NCBI RefSeq assembly: GCF_036324505.1
Contig: NC_086368.1
Coordinates: forward strand, 9,985,421-10,049,420
Source: Eleginops maclovinus
Taxonomy: Eukaryota; Chordata; Actinopteri; Perciformes; Eleginopidae
Direction of reading: 5' to 3'
Length of the DNA: 64,000 nt
Shown here one piece after another: positions 12,161 to 28,544 of the stretch. The position numbers were made by a program, and so were the translations under genes. How positions within the stretch are numbered: the stretch's first letter is position 1; the number at the start of each line of letters is the position of its first letter. Under the pieces are notes generated by a model. That model was not told where the DNA came from. It saw only the letters and a list, made by a program, of their open reading frames with translations, and did no database searches.

Positions 12161-14221
12161 ACAATGAATGCTTGGGATGGAGCTTATTCACATGGGTGGT
12201 AAAAGGCCACTCTGACGCCATCTTGTGGCCAAAGACTATCATCACTTGGAAAATGATTGAAGCTATGGTAACTATACTCTGTTTATCTAGGGCCATATTC
12301 ACAAACATCACAAGGCTCCTATAAAGTGTGAAATATTTCTGCATCATTCAGTCAAATGTTTACCAAATCATATTATGACAAATTGTTAGCTTAAAAAATA
12401 TTACATGCCAATGTCTTTTTAACAGATGTTTTTTTTTTTAACATTACATTTTATTTAACACCAATGATATTAAATGCTAGATAAACAAATATTTCAATTA
12501 GTTTTATGTATGAAATCTATAAATATATTGCTTATTGTTGAGTATTTTGTTACATTTTTTGTGTTTATTTTACATCTTCTGATTTGTTTTGCTTGATTAA
12601 ATTTATTTTGTGAAAATAAAGTTATTTATTATTATTAATTTGCTGTATAGCAAAAGATGTTTATCAGATACATTGGTAATCAATTGAATAAAGTCAATCG
12701 TAACTCATTTGAATATCCTGTGGGTATGACCCAACAAATTAAAATGTAGAATGTTGTTTATTGTGATCCTTACTGAATCTGATGCATTGCTAAAAACATA
12801 AAATAAAGGCTTTAATAGAAGAACTTAAGATCCTTTGAGAAAATGAGTCACTATAAACCCAGTGTGTTTAAATATTAAGTTGTATAGTATACACAACTGA
12901 GAGTCAGAAATGCAAACATAATGAGAAAACAGGAAATGACCTTGTGGTTACTGCCTTTGCAAAACAAAAATTGTTTTATGACATTTAGCTGCACACTGTA
13001 TTACAAGTCCAAAACCTGATCTGGAAGTGCAGCTGTGTAATGTAGAATAAAAGGAGGGATTTGCAAATATTGGTCATTTTAGTGTAGGCCTATAACGACT
13101 CACAATGACATAAGAGTACAACCTGTAGTGAGCCCAGAAAAGTTTGAGAGCCTTTGGACTTAAAAACAAAAACGTGTGTTCAAACATACACTGGGGGAGA
13201 ATTGTGGCTTGTAAATCTGCAAAAACTATTTACAGAAAACAGGAAAATAAATGCTCATTAAAAGACTTTATATAAGAACATTACATACAATGTTACACTG
13301 TACAGTGGATCCTAATGAGGAAATAAGGAAGAAAAAAAAACATGCAACTGTAAACATTTGATTTGAGATCTAATAACCACACCACTTCAGCTGAATTTCA
13401 TAATAACAAAGTAAGACAAACATAAACACAAAACAAATTACACAAATATTGCTCAGCGGAAGAAAATGTTTATTCATCTTTGAATTAAATTGATGTACCA
13501 ATGAAATCATGTGCCAGTATCTCTGACAAGCTGATGGTTTGGGGTCTATTCATTAAACTCTCTCCAAGTTCACTGCAAATATCTTTTTGTGACTTTGTAT
13601 TTCAAATTCACAAAGTGGTAGAAATAGTTGGTTAAGTTCTGGCGATATAGAAACCTATTGAACAGAAACATTTGAACATCTATGTAACATAATAACATCC
13701 AATACAACAGCTCTACAATAAATTCCTCCTTCCACAAATGTCAGAGATTAGTTACAGTACTCTTTGGTCATTGTTCTTGTATACGATAGCCTAAACAAAA
13801 CAAAAAAAACGTGTTGCAGAGCTTTTGAATGTATCATCTTACATGGGTTTCTATTTTTATTATTAAGTGTACAAGCAGTAAATCAATGTTTCTTCAATTG
13901 ATAACAAGGATAATTGTGGCCGAACTGGTTTCGAAGGTTAAATTGTCTTTCGAGGGTAGTGAAAGTTATTTCCATTTAATAGTATGTTCAAGATGAAATA
14001 CACATGAAGAACTGGAACTTGATAGAAACAGAAAAATAACAGTGATGTGAAACTAAACTAAAGCTCTAAGAAAAGTGGAAGTTGTGCTTTTCCTATGCAA
14101 GACTGTTTTCACGAACATAACATCTCTTTCTGTTGCTAGATGTGTTTACCGTATCAATACATCTTATGCTATTATCCCAAATACTAACGAAAGAAGTGAA
14201 CACAAACAAGGATATCTTCCT
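12161..14221. other. intergenic, AT-rich
   Basis: No protein-coding frame is recognised. The part nearest 14222 should contain the 3' UTR of the minus-strand adenosine receptor; TTTATT (AATAAA on the minus strand) occurs at 13856-13861 and again near 13468, either of which could be its polyadenylation signal. Long A+T stretches at 12420-12640 have no other visible structure. Confidence 0.5.
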
Positions 14222-15485
14222 TCACTTATTGTCAGCATCGTCACTGACATTGTCTGTTGACTGGCTTCTCTGAGATCCTTGATTTATTTCTCCACAAGAG
14301 ATATACTGTCTCCAGAGCTTTAGGTACCCAGTCTTGATCTTTTGTATTTTGAACGCATACACAACTGGGTTTACAGCCGAGTTAGCATGAGAAAGCACGA
14401 TGCCAACATAGATATATACAACTGGTACAACAGTCTTACTATTGAAGTAAGTAATGCAGTTTATAATGTGGATAGGGAGCCAGGACAAGGCAAACAGAGC
14501 CAAGACCAGGGACAGAGATCCTGCCAGCTGTTTCTCTTTCTTCAGGTACTTCTGACACTGATTCTGGGCACTGTTGCCTGGTTTGACTCGAAGGCTTCCT
14601 CTGATGGTGTAGAAAATGTAGCCGTACAGACCAGTCATCACCAACAGAGGTATCAGGGTGCAGAGAACAAAGTTGAAGTAAACCAGGTAGGACATTGACA
14701 TGACAGTTGTAAACTTGCAGATATTGGTAGAGTTTACAGACACTGACAGGGTGTCATGGTTGTACCATCCAAGCATGGGAGCCAAACTCAGTGGTATTGC
14801 AACAAGCCAACATGCTGCGACCACAAGGCAAGAATGTCTCTGCGTTACAGTCCTTTTGTACCTACAGAAAAAAAATGGTATTACTGATAACATTGATTAT
14901 GTAATAAAATGCACAGTGAATTTACAAATGATAGGAAACCATCAAGAAGTCATTGTAGTGATGTACAGTTTTTTTTAGTGCAAGCCATGCAAGAAAGGCG
15001 ATAGAGTTTAAGATAAAATAGCTATTGATGTAAAGCTTATGATTAAAAGCCAAATTGAGCAGCACTATTTTACTTTTCTCTGCACAATAAACAATCCAGA
15101 AGAGGTCTTACCAGAGAGGGATAAACACCCGGAGGAAGCGGTCCACAGAAATAGCCATGAGGGACAAAACTGAGACCAGTGTCAACAGGACGACCACACA
15201 GCTGATGAAGAGACAGCCATGAAATGAAGTGGGCACTCGTCCGTCCACCACCACAGCCATCGGTATGGCAACGCAGCCGACCAAAAAGTCAGCCACCGCT
15301 AGACTGACAATGAGACTGAAGGTGGGCTCTTGGATGCTGTTACTGGTCCACAGCGCCAAAATAACCAACATATTACCAAGACAGCAGCCAACAGCAATGA
15401 GCACCTCAAAAAAAGTGTAGATAATTTCCTCCAATTTCATTGTGCTTTCTGTCTGACTAAAGTTGGATGATTGATGGTGTTGCAT
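14222..15485 (-). CDS. adora3: adenosine receptor, A3-like (class A GPCR), copy 1
   Basis: Two coding exons: 15112-15485 and 14222-14861 (640 nt), joined by CTG/GTAAGA and TTTCTGTAG/G; product 337 residues. The start is the ATG at 15485; the frame open before it has no other ATG. Seven membrane segments are visible. Family residues: D66 (2.50), Cys91-Cys173 bridge, ECL2 Phe175, SWLP 251-254, His256, Asn259 (adenosine contact in known receptors), Ser282-His283 (A3-type; A1 has Thr-His) and NPVVY 289-293. N-glycosylation sequons at Asn8 and Asn168. It should bind extracellular adenosine at the plasma membrane and, like A1/A3, couple to Gi; coupling is inferred. Oddities: DRY at the end of TM3 is DRF (115-117), and the residue made across the splice junction is Trp125 where relatives have Arg. 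A1-like identity is possible; the SH motif and linkage favour A3. Confidence 0.93.
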
Positions 15486-15497
15486 GTCTGAATGCAA

Positions 15498-20163
<4,666 letters not shown>

Positions 20164-20523
20164 CTTAATGTGAGCAAAACTATTGCTGCAGGGTGCTGCG
20201 GAAAGCAAAGTCCCTCCCCTTGAATTTATGACCCATTTTTCGCAGACCAGTGAGAGAGTGACTCAGAGAGAGGAAGAGAGGTTGTAGAAGAGTAGTGATG
20301 CACTGGTATCCAGTCCTGAGCAAAGCTTGAACAACATGCTGAGGATTAAACATCCAACATCCCTTCAGGAGCACAAGGGCCATTCATGGTGTAATTTTGG
20401 CAAAGACAAAAGTACACTTTTTTCACAGAGGGAACATAATGGGAGTTGTTTTTATCTGAAAGAACCCAAAGTGGAGTCAAGAAGTTTCATCAGCCAGTTT
20501 TGATTTTTGAGTTAAATAAAAAA

Positions 20524-22949
20524 ATGTCTTCTTCTCCTGGTATCAAGCGTCGGGAGCATGTGGACATGATGTACATCTCCATTGAGACAGCTATTGCCCT
20601 GGCCTCTGTGGTGGGCAATGTGCTGGTGGTGCTGGCTGTGTGTGTGAACCGGGCTCTCCGCAACACCACCTTCTGCTTTATCGTTTCTCTGGCCGTGGCT
20701 GATATTGCAGTGGGAGTTCTGGTCATCCCTCTGGCTATCATCATTAGTCTGGGATTTAATACTCAGTTTTACACCTGCCTCTTCCTGTCCTGCTTGCTGC
20801 TGATCATCACCCAGAGCTCCATCCTTTCCCTGCTTGCCATTGCCATCGACCGATATCTGCGAGTCAAGATTCCTACCAGGTGAGGAACTGTTGTGTTTGT
20901 TTGTTTTTATCAACATCGTTATTTAGGGAAAGGTATCTGACATTAATCAATGTCACACATCCCAGCATTTATATCCCAAAGTAATTTGCAATACATAATA
21001 CATAAAATCCAACAACTACACATTGGCACAAGCATTAAAACACAAAACTCAGAACTAAATAAGGAACACAGACAACACAATATACTCAAACCAACACAAA
21101 AAAACAGCTTAAAACGTACATGGTCATTGATGACTGTTTCAGATTAACTTTAAATTGATCCGAGCTAGTATTTAGTTAAGTAAGTAAGTAATGAATTCAG
21201 GTTAATCTCACAAATAAATCTGTTTGTTAAATGAGGAATTACACAATTCCTGTTCTATTCTCCACATGCTACTAAGCCAGAGGCACTGAGGTAACTGAGC
21301 ACTAAGGGATCCTGGTAACCACTTACACAGTAAACAAAACGTAACATGCTAAATGTCTTAATATCATGGCAACGATGTAATCTGCTTTCTAAAGTTGCTT
21401 TACCATATAAAAGACTTGGTTTATGAAGTTGCCTGTTACAGAATTTCGCATATGAAAAGGTTGTCATACAAAAAACATTCATTTGTTTTTCTCAAAATTT
21501 ATAGACAGATAATACAGATTAATTGGGTCTAGCATTGATGGATGAAGAATATGGTGATGACACAGTTTGGAGCAGTATAACAGTATCAAGTACACTCTGA
21601 TTACGGTAAACACAATAAAATATTTATAACTGACACCAGGAAGCGGATGTCTGCATAATCTCTGACTGGATATGATTGTCTTTTTGACGTAAGTGCTATT
21701 TATTCACAGACTGGAATTTAATTGATACATTACACAGCTTTCAACTCTTCCAGTACAAGTAAAATCAAATCAAGTACATCCTTATTACAAAAAATGTCTT
21801 ATATCGTATCAAAACCAACATATGGGTGACTATCATTGAATTGAGTTACTTTGTCAAACTGCAAAACCCTTATTTTTTAATAGTAATAGCAGTAGTAATA
21901 GTAATAGTCCTTGTTTTTTTCTTTCGAACCAACAGATACTATAGCTTAGTGTGCTTTTAGCTTCAAAGAGTCTAGACAAGTTGGTCTTCAGTGTCAATGG
22001 GACCATACAGTATATATTGTCTGCATCATTGGGGGCAAATCAATGGGCTGGACATCAAAAGCTTTTAAGCAAATGAAAATGTTCCTGTCTGCCTAAATAA
22101 TGTACATAGGCACAGTTTGTTAAGGGAGTTTGGCAGTTGCCCATACTTTTTGTTTATCAGTCGAATCCTGATGTCAAAAGCTGGCACTTGAGAAAAATGC
22201 TTCTGAACAGCAATGTATAGACTGGCATTTGTTCAAAAAACAACTCATCCTGTAGCACAGTGTGCATTAAAGTGATTGAAAACATGTGTCCATTTGTTTT
22301 TCTTCTCAGGTACACCTCCATAGTGACACAGAGAAGGGCATGTGTTGCAGTTTGTCTATGTTGGATCCTCTCCTTCCTCACTGGATTGGTTCCAATGATC
22401 GGATGGAATAACCTCGATAACCTTGAAGGGAACCTTACTAGGTCCAGTGACATTGTGTGTGAATTCACCACTGTCATGAGGATGGACTACATGGTGTACT
22501 TCAACTTCTTCGGCTGGGTGGTGGTTCCGCTGTCCATAATGATCGCTCTGTATGCGGAGATCTTTAGGGTGATCCGGCGACAGCTCAACCGGCGTGCTGA
22601 AGCCACGTGTGATGCAGAGAGGTACTTTCGGAAGGAGCTGAAACTGGCCAAATCTCTGGCCTTGGTGGTGTTCCTTTTTGCCGTGTGTTGGCTGCCAATA
22701 CACATCATGAACTGCATTGACTTTTTCTGCCCTGATTGTAGTATACCCAAGTTTGCAATGTATGTGGGCATTTTCATGTCACATGTGAACTCAGCACTTA
22801 ACCCAATGGTTTATGCATTCAGGATAAAAGTGTTCCGTCTCACACTGATCAAGATCACTCGCCACTGCATGTTATGTAAACCCAGAGAGCCCACCCCTTG
22901 CCCCACCAGCACACCAGCCCTGACTGAGAAGGTGGAAGTAAAAATGTAA
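20524..22949 (+). CDS. adora3: adenosine receptor, A3-like (class A GPCR), copy 2
   Basis: Two coding exons, 20524-20879 and 22310-22949 (640 nt), spliced at ACCAG/GTGAGG and TTCTCAG/G; product 331 residues. ATG 20524 is the first in-frame ATG. Seven membrane segments run from about residue 16 to 291. Visible family residues: D60 (2.50), Cys85-Cys169 bridge, DRY 109-111, sequon Asn160 in ECL2, Phe171 in ECL2, CWLP 245-248, His250, Asn253, Ser276-His277 (A3 type), NPMVY 283-287, and Cys305/Cys308 after helix 8 as possible palmitoylation sites. The stretch [10 protein letters not shown] matches mammalian A3. It should be a plasma-membrane adenosine receptor coupled to Gi (family knowledge). It is transcribed away from copy 1, with the same intron position and an equally long second coding exon, so the two are old duplicates. 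Copy 2 keeps the standard DRY and junction Arg119. A1-like assignment is the main alternative. Confidence 0.95.
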
Positions 22950-23640
22950 CAAAGAACAAGTGATTTATAAAATGAGCAAACAAATCCTGTTCTAATTTGG
23001 CCGGCCTGTACCGGGTATCAGTGGTCATGAGTCCCCAAGTTTTCTCAACTGCTGCCCACTCATGCGGGCTGTCTGGTACTGGTGCAGTCGCTCATGTCTA
23101 AACTGATACATGATAACGCTCAATGCATTGAAGAGACGTTTTATAGGACAGGCAGCACTACAGAAGCTGTCAAATGTGCATGTGTCATTGAAAAACTGAT
23201 GTCATATTATGCAAAAAAAGTAAAACTTGAAATATTTGTTACATTTACATCTCTCAACTAAATGGAACCGGTAATGTGAAAAGGGTCAGTCCATCTCTAC
23301 AAAGAACTGCAGCCTTCCTGTTCAGATGACTAACAGTGAGATGTCATGTAATTATTTGATATTTGGAATGTTAACTCGTACAAACACAAAAAAACAAAGC
23401 ACTTCATTGAGTTGTGGGACAAGTTCATGTCTGGCCCATTTGTGTTTCTTTGACACAAACAGATTTTAAGAACAATAAGTCTCATCAACTTATTTAGCAT
23501 GATTTAGTTGTTATTTAAGGTCTCCTTATTTGATTCATATTGAATTGTTATATATATTGTCAACATGATAAGTGATGCAAACATACATTTCATGTTCAAC
23601 ACACTTTTTTGTAAATTCACCAGATTAAATAAAGCATTGC
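22950..23640 (+). other. probable 3' UTR of adenosine receptor copy 2
   Basis: Noncoding sequence follows the TAA. A polyadenylation signal AATAAA is at 23628-23633. A possible RNA hairpin spans 23015-23109: GTATCAG pairs with CTGATAC and inside it CATGAG pairs with CTCATG. UTR extent is inferred from the first good signal. Confidence 0.5.
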
Positions 23641-25338
23641 ACCTTAATTTATAATGCTACGTTTACAGTTTCTTATTTCACATTTACAACAACGAGAGTC
23701 TACAGCAACTTTGAGGCTGTATGTTAGCAAAATGGTGCTTTGAGGTAAATACTAACTCGATGATCACAATGATGATGCCAACATTCGACTATCCCAATGT
23801 CTGGCAGCTTAAATGTTTACCATGTTCTCAATCTCAGTTTAGTATATTAGCATGCACTTTTTATAATTATTATTAAAGAGCATTTTTTTCGAAATTCTGT
23901 CATGAACCAAAATTATTAAAAGGTTGTCAAAAGATCAACAACGTTATTATAATTTATTCTGAGCAAACACAAGGGGATGTGTATGAAATTAGATGACAAC
24001 TAATTATGGAGATGTTGAGATATTTGACAGGAAACAAATTAAAATTTTGACCTGCATGTGGCGCTAGAAAATAATTAAAAGATCCCCAAAGTCATTAGGA
24101 TTCATCTGGATGCAATAAACGGCTGTGTACAATACCATGGCAGTCCATCACACAGATGTTGGGATATTTTAATCTGGACCAAAGTGATCGACCACCTGAA
24201 AACAGACAGATCAACATTGCCGTATAGACCAATGCTGCCAATTTGGAGAATAATTAGATTTACAACAAAGAATGTATCTAGATAAATGCCTACCTTCGAT
24301 GTTTGAACTGAGTATTGTATGTTCTGAAATGTATGTTTCATGGAGAAAAAAAACCATAATATACAGAGATGTGCTTAGAATGCAAATTCTCCGTAAAGAG
24401 ACAAAATCAAATGGAACAAAACTCTAGTAACATTTAATCAATCTAGCCATTAGTCTTTGTCACTGGATGCAGGCATCTCTTTAGCTAATTCAGCTAGTTT
24501 CAGCCATTTTTCAATAGCGGTGGCAGGGTGTTGAAAAGGCTCTAAAGCATTTGAGCAAATTGCCAAGAGAGCTTTATGCTGTGGTGATTTATTCCAACTG
24601 TAAAGCTAAAGCTTCTGCTAAAGCTGCAACAGTTCTGCTTTGTCATCAGTCTGACTTCCCCCTGGATCCCTTCCATTCCACACTAACAGAACTTAAGACA
24701 TAAGAAAAGAAACGTCTAAGCTTGCTTAGAATATGCAAGTTTATGTTTGTAATTCGATATGTGCATTTAATGTGCCTATTCTGTGTGATTGTTTTTCCCT
24801 TTCTGTTTTAATTCACCAGTCTTATATGCTGCGCCTATTTGTAAATTTGGATAGTTTCCAAGGACATGCTATCATCTTAAACCCTCACTCTCTATTTGTC
24901 TGACTCAGTGTGTCCCTCACAAAAGTATCAATACGTTTTTTACCATCTGTCACCTTCATCCTTGTTAGGGATTTAAAACTGCTGAGTGTGTTCTAATCCC
25001 CAGCCCTCGTCTTAGTGAGGGAGGACCTGCATCACCAGCCTGGCATTAACCATCTTAGAACCACACACTCCTGAGGCCTAGCAAGGTGCTGAAGTGGCAT
25101 GAGCATGGTCTAGGTGACTGTGGAGACAAAAAGCCAAGCGTCTCAAATTTGTTTATTGTTGTTATTTTCATCCTAAACCAATTATTTTTGAGGTAAGACC
25201 CTTCACATTCATTTTAAAACTCCCCAAAAAAGACATCAGTACTTGGGTTTGCTAAATGTATTTCTAAAACTTTATCATATCAATTTTCTAAGAGAACTTA
25301 AGAGAACTTGAATATTTCAGCACGAAAACCACAGTAAA
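23641..25338. other. intergenic, no gene seen
   Basis: No recognisable coding frame. A splice-acceptor-like TTGAATATTTCAG ends at 25320, just before the small membrane-protein ORF, so an upstream noncoding exon of that gene may lie here; none could be defined. Confidence 0.4.
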
Positions 25339-25683
25339 ATGGCTGACACTGACGCAGCAGAGGGTGGCCAGGACCTGGAGGCTCCGGAGGAAGAGTTGGA
25401 TGGCGAGCAGGAAGCTTTGCTACACTTTGGGAAATACTCTGAAGCTCAGCGCACGATTCCTTGGGAGCAGTGGACCTTTAGACAAAAGGCAAACTTTCAT
25501 TTGGACCGCATCTTCTTTGGGTTCTTGGTCATTTTTTTCCTTGTGATGCTGGGAGAATTTGGCTATAAAATGTGGTATGTGACAAATGTGAAAGCGATTG
25601 CAGAGTTTGTGTCGGATTCTGTGGTCTTTCTGTTCAACTGGCTCTTTACCCAGACGAGACAGGAGGAGTTGTTTGAATTATAG
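25339..25683 (+). CDS. small single-pass membrane protein, unrecognised
   Basis: A 114-residue open frame with codon use that looks coding. Residues 1-28 are very acidic (Asp/Glu-rich), residues 30-56 hold a Trp/Gln-rich segment (IPWEQWTFRQK), residues about 58-79 are a strongly hydrophobic, Phe-rich probable membrane helix (FFGFLVIFFLVMLG), and residues 88-104 form a second, weaker hydrophobic stretch (SDSVVFLFNWLF). There is no N-terminal signal peptide. The ATG sits in AAAATGG, and an acceptor-like TTTCAG ends 18 bases upstream, so the whole coding region may be in one final exon. I do not recognise the family; KCNE-type channel subunits have similar size and topology but none of their motifs is present. 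It ends 1.1 kb before the rplp2 promoter, same strand. It could also be the last exon of a longer protein. Confidence 0.6.
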   Translation: MADTDAAEGGQDLEAPEEELDGEQEALLHFGKYSEAQRTIPWEQWTFRQKANFHLDRIFFGFLVIFFLVMLGEFGYKMWYVTNVKAIAEFVSDSVVFLFNWLFTQTRQEELFEL

Positions 25684-26299
25684 GCTGTTTAAAGAGGGTA
25701 ACCAATGCTCTAATATGTGTTTTCTAAAAAACAAATGTGCAGTAAAGTATTATAGCTCTGTTCTAACCAGAGATACAGCAATGTTACGATTTCTGGACTA
25801 TAATTTTTGATGGATCAATGGAAATAAATAATGTGAACAATTAACCAAATCATTGTTCTGCCATATACTAACATTTTTTCTATTTTTAATTTAACATTTT
25901 GTATCAGAGTAGATACTGTACTTAACTTGTTATGGATTACCTTCCAGATGATTATATACATTTATACTGGCCACAACATTATCATACTACGGATAAAGAA
26001 ATACCTTAGTAATAATAATCCAACAATATAATAAAACACCCTAAAAGAAACTGTTCTGCTGCATTAGCGGTTATTTTGAAATCAAAATAGGTTACATTTA
26101 ACTGGGAACAGCTTACACAAAACTGATAATACAGGATTGTTCAAAAAGTACAACAAATAAAAGTACTATTTATGCAGATTGTTCTATTTTAGAATAATAT
26201 ATATTGTATGTTTTGATTATAATTATTGATGCTTTAGAGTGTTTATCGTAGCTGGTAAAAGTGCATTTGACAATTACTTTGTATGCTGCAGAGTAGACT

Positions 26300-26556
26300 T
26301 TGAATTTACTCCAGGTGTAACTAAAGTCTAAATTAAGTTTTAATTATATTTCACATTAATAATCCAGATCTGCAAAGTAACTAAAGGCACAAAATAAATG
26401 TAGTGGAGTAAAAGTACACCATTTACCTCTGAATTGTAGTGGAGTAGAAGTACAAAGTAGCAAATCATGTGAATACTCAGGTAAAGTACAAGTACCTCAA
26501 AAACTGTACTTAAATACAGTACTTGAGTAAATCTACTTTGTTAGTTCACACCACTA
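26300..26556. repeat. degenerate fish interspersed repeat
   Basis: The stretch is built of variants of AGTGGAGTAGAAGTACAAAG, AAGTACAAGTACCTCAAAA and TACTTGAGTAAA, ending CACACCACTAG. This pattern is common in fish genomes as a short nonautonomous element. A related copy in the opposite orientation lies at 35611-35830, and weaker traces are at about 37157-37260. Boundaries are approximate. Confidence 0.6.
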
Positions 26557-26736
26557 GTGATTATCTTAATGCATTATTTATAACAATAATACAAATAACG
26601 TCTAACCCGTTATTTTATATTGCTAAGTGTTAACATGTTGTTGATTATACAATGGTGGTGAATTATGGCACTACTGACTCCGTCATCCCAGAGGACCAAT
26701 GAAATCGACGCATTTTCAGTCCTCTACAATTCCCGG

Positions 26737-26802
26737 CCCCTCCTCTTCCCCTCTTCTGGATTCTCTAGCGTGACCGACGTTTCGTGTCTGTTAAGACTTA
26801 AA
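26737..26802 (+). promoter_or_regulatory. rplp2: rplp2 TOP-type start region and 5' noncoding exon
   Basis: A pyrimidine tract (26737-26757, CCCCTCCTCTTCCCCTCTTCT pattern) is followed by a short exon ending at a donor, TTAAA/GTAAGTC, at 26802/26803. Ribosomal-protein mRNAs begin in such 5' terminal oligopyrimidine tracts and are translated under mTOR/LARP1 control (established for the family). The exact start base cannot be read. Confidence 0.7.
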
Positions 26803-27765
26803 GTAAGTCAAAAATGTGTATAACATTGTGTGTGGATTAGATACTGTATATATTATTTCTAGTGGTACATGTATTCGACACTTGTTTTTACTTTTTGAAA
26901 AATGTGGCGCAGTAGATCCATAATGTTGTCAAAAATGGAGGACGGTGAGAGACGCTGGTCCGCCATGCTGTGTCTGTTAGCTCTGACTTAAATGCATCAC
27001 AGGCGTACAAAGTGACACTTTTGAAGAGGAAATGACAGCTTACATATGTAAAATGCTCCCTTACCACCGGCCTTTGGTTCTTGTTTTGCTGTCCCGTTTG
27101 TGGCTAAGTTCTAATCATCCTTTCAATGTACGGACAGCTAAAGCTAACAGTAGCTAAGCTAACGTCAAACTGTGCTCCTCCCGAACATATTCATCAGAGA
27201 TTAGTAACGTTACATATTTAGAAAATGTGCTGTGTTCTAAAAGAACAACTCTTACTATATTCCTGAGTAATGTTTGCCGGAGTTTTTACTCAGTGTAAAC
27301 CACACCACAATGTCGCAACATTTAGTTAAAAATAACCCTACGGCGTGGAAAGCATGGATTTCAGCCTCCTAGTGGTGGTTACAAGCGATGATGTGAGCTG
27401 CAACAGTGAGCCATAACAGTACTAACATACCTGCTAAATACACGTGGGCCCTTTTTCATACTATTTCAGTTATCAAAAAGCACATGATTATGGCCGCTGT
27501 CTTACATTATACCACTATAAGAGACGATAAGTGAATATTCAATTACTTTCTATTTGTCAACAGAGTGTATATCATCGCTTTAATTAACTTCACACAATGA
27601 TTTAAAACGTCAAATATTTGTTTCAAATGTCACATCACAATTAACTAGGGTCCAGGTCCACAAATTCACAATACTTTTTTGGTCCAATCAAAAACAAAGG
27701 AGATGACAGACTTGACCAGAAAGTTGTATACCTAACATCTTTTATGTCTCTTCTTTCAATAAAGA

Positions 27766-28174
27766 ATGCGTTACGTGGCCGCTTACCTCCTGGCTGTGCT
27801 TGGTGGAAACACCAGCCCCTCTGCAAAGGACATCAAGGCCATCTTGGGCAGCGTAGGAATTGAGGCCGATGACGACCGTTTAAACAAAGTATGCCATTTA
27901 ACTTGACATTATGCGATCTTGAAACTGTTGAGATTTGTTTCCCTAAAAATGCTCTGTAGCTAAAGTTGAGTCTTGTTTTTTTTTTGCAGGTCATTAGCGA
28001 GCTGAATGGGAAAGACATCAATGAAGTCATGAACTCAGGTCAGGCCTTCAGGAAAACATGCATTCAGGATTTGAATATGTTTTTAATGGAAGATGGCTAA
28101 AAAATGTTTCTATCTTTTTTCCACAGGCCTCTCTAAGTTAACCTCCGTACCAGCTGGTGGTGCTGTGGCGGCTC

Positions 28175-28206
<32 letters not shown>

Positions 28207-28515
28207 GTTGGGGCTGCGCCTGCTGCTGGTATACTACTCATTATTAGCTTACATTCATAATTGTATTAATTAGAATTGTTTTACATTCTAATTAGTATTT
28301 CATAGCAAGTACTGTAATGCCTTTGCAAATTAATCAAATTATGATTGCATGTACAATTCCTAAAGTCGATTGTTAAATAATGGAACTGATATTTGTCTGT
28401 AGTAGTAATTGTTGTCTTTTTTTATGTCTCGTTCCCAGCGGAAGAGAAAAAGGAGGAGAAGAAAGAGGAATCAGAAGAGTCAGATGAAGACATGGGCTTC
28501 GGGCTCTTTGATTAA
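27766..28515 (+). CDS. rplp2: 60S acidic ribosomal protein P2
   Basis: Four coding exons: 27766-27888, 27990-28038, 28127-28228 and 28439-28515, all with GT-AG borders, give 116 residues (human P2 has 115). The start MRYVAAYLLAVLGGN is the P2 dimerisation domain. Residues about 1-65 are helical, followed by a Gly/Ala-rich hinge encoded by a GCT run (about residues 68-91), then a Glu/Lys-rich segment and the invariant tail ESDEDMGFGLFD-type ending (here SDEDMGFGLFD). P2 pairs with P1 on uL10 to form the 60S stalk that recruits translational GTPases; the tail is also the site bound by ricin-like toxins and casein kinase 2 (family knowledge). A noncoding first exon ends at 26802. Polyadenylation signal AATAAA at 28539-28544. 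Some fish have a second P2-like gene, so this may be either paralogue. Confidence 0.96.
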
Positions 28516-28538
28516 TCTGGATTCTGCCTCTGAAAAGC

Positions 28539-28544
28539 AATAAA
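28539..28544 (+). terminator. rplp2: rplp2 polyadenylation signal AATAAA
   Basis: Canonical hexamer 24 bases after the stop codon, followed by TTT-rich sequence. The very short 3' UTR is usual for ribosomal-protein genes. Confidence 0.8.

Noticed and set aside
26803..28438. SNORA52-type snoRNA in rplp2 introns (present in the human gene)
   Set aside because: I looked for box H/ACA and C/D signatures and found no convincing structure; absence is not proven without a covariance search.
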